Origin: Oscillospiraceae bacterium
GTDB taxonomy: Bacteria; Bacillota; Clostridia; Oscillospirales; Acutalibacteraceae
Direction of reading: 5' to 3'
Assembly: GCA_022508865.1 (NCBI GenBank)
Contig: JAFLUK010000093.1
Span: 1 to 5,794 of the forward strand
DNA: 5,794 bases
Shown here: in pieces, positions 5,618 to 5,794 of the stretch
Numbering within the stretch: the first letter of the stretch is position 1
How the letters are laid out: each line of letters opens with the position of its first letter
The notes under the pieces: generated by a model
Seen by the model: only the letters and a program-made list of their open reading frames with translations
What the model was told of the DNA's origin: nothing
Database searches by the model: none
Program-made: the position numbers and the translations under genes

Positions 5618-5639
5618 ATTTGGGGCGAAAGGGGCAGAA
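5618..5639 (-). repeat. Origin iterons, left set, reverse: two GGGGC copies
   Basis: GGGGC occurs at 5622-5626 and 5631-5635, again 9 bases apart but inverted. ATTTGGGGC (5618-5626) is the exact reverse complement of 5567-5575, and GGGGCAGAA (5631-5639) of 5545-5553. They border the AT-rich tract directly. Confidence 0.7.
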
Positions 5640-5723
5640 TTTTTTTACTACTCTTTTTATATTTTATATATACATATATATCTTTATATATCTATTTATC
5701 ATAAATTTTAAAAAAATAAAAAT

Positions 5724-5791
5724 ATGTTGCCAATTCGCCCCAAAAAAGTCTGCAAAAGGCTGAACAAAGCCATTTGAGCTTGGGGCAACAT
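5724..5791. repeat. Origin repeats, right set
   Basis: GCCCC at 5737-5741 and GGGGC at 5782-5786 repeat the left-set motif. ATGTTGCC (5724-5731) is the exact reverse complement of GGCAACAT (5784-5791), so the right set also has its own 8-bp inverted repeat. Further copies may follow beyond 5794. Confidence 0.58.
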
Positions 5792-5794
5792 CTC

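Larger units (their letters stand above)
5545..5646 (+). terminator. Nested inverted repeat with T-run, possible terminator of the primase-helicase transcript
   Basis: Two perfect 9-bp arm pairs are nested: 5545-5553 with 5631-5639, and 5567-5575 with 5618-5626. Seven T follow immediately (5640-5646). The RNA could fold into a long GC-rich stem ending in U, so the iteron block may also end the operon. The loop is large (about 42 bases) and the stem is interrupted, so this role is only possible. Confidence 0.35.
5545..5794. other. Probable replication origin of the element (iterons flanking an AT-rich tract), cut by window end
   Basis: The layout is a left iteron set (5545-5639), an AT-rich stretch (5638-5725) and a right set (5724-5794). 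The AT stretch has no G on the + strand over 88 bases and only a few C, an obvious melting region. Origins made of two groups of short, oppositely oriented repeats around an AT-rich core, placed just after the initiator gene, are established for SaPI satellites. The match here is in architecture; the repeat sequence itself would be specific to this initiator. The right set runs up to the window end and may be incomplete. Confidence 0.72.

Noticed and set aside
5545..5794. CRISPR array
   Set aside because: The repeated unit is only about 5-9 bases, occurs in both orientations and has no spacer-length intervals, so an iteron origin explains it better.

Overview
The window holds the left end of an integrated mobile element that sits against the 3' end of a tRNA-Ala(GGC) gene. 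The host looks like a low-to-moderate GC Gram-positive bacterium, most likely a member of the Clostridia. This rests on strong AAGGAGG-type ribosome binding sites, AT-rich intergenic DNA, a CCA-encoding tRNA gene and a Tn916-like tyrosine integrase. No species can be named from the sequence.

Layout from left to right: the 3' part of tRNA-Ala (1-55), which should carry the attachment core; a tRNA terminator; two 9-bp direct repeats that look like integrase arm sites (126-145); a bidirectional terminator; and a leftward two-gene operon. In that operon an Xre-type repressor (start corrected to 2290) is read first and is coupled through a TAATG junction to the integrase. Next is an AT-rich, gene-free control region of about 350 bp (2291-2649) with divergent promoters and several inverted repeats. 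Rightward of it come a 57-aa basic protein (2650-2823), an excisionase-like HTH protein (2960-3232), and a 772-aa primase-polymerase/SF3 helicase (3219-5537) whose start overlaps the excisionase gene. From 8 bases after the helicase stop codon to the window end lies a probable replication origin: GCCCC iterons at 9-bp spacing in both orientations, an AT-rich tract of 88 bases with no G on the + strand, then more GCCCC/GGGGC copies.

Taken together this is an integration / lysogeny-switch / excision / self-replication module. The repressor would hold the rightward operon silent. On derepression, the excisionase and integrase excise the element, and the primase-helicase replicates it from the adjacent iteron origin. 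Gene order and origin design closely resemble SaPI/PICI phage satellites, but no packaging, capsid, relaxase or cargo gene is visible. An integrative mobilizable element or a prophage-derived island therefore remains possible. The right end of the element lies beyond the window.
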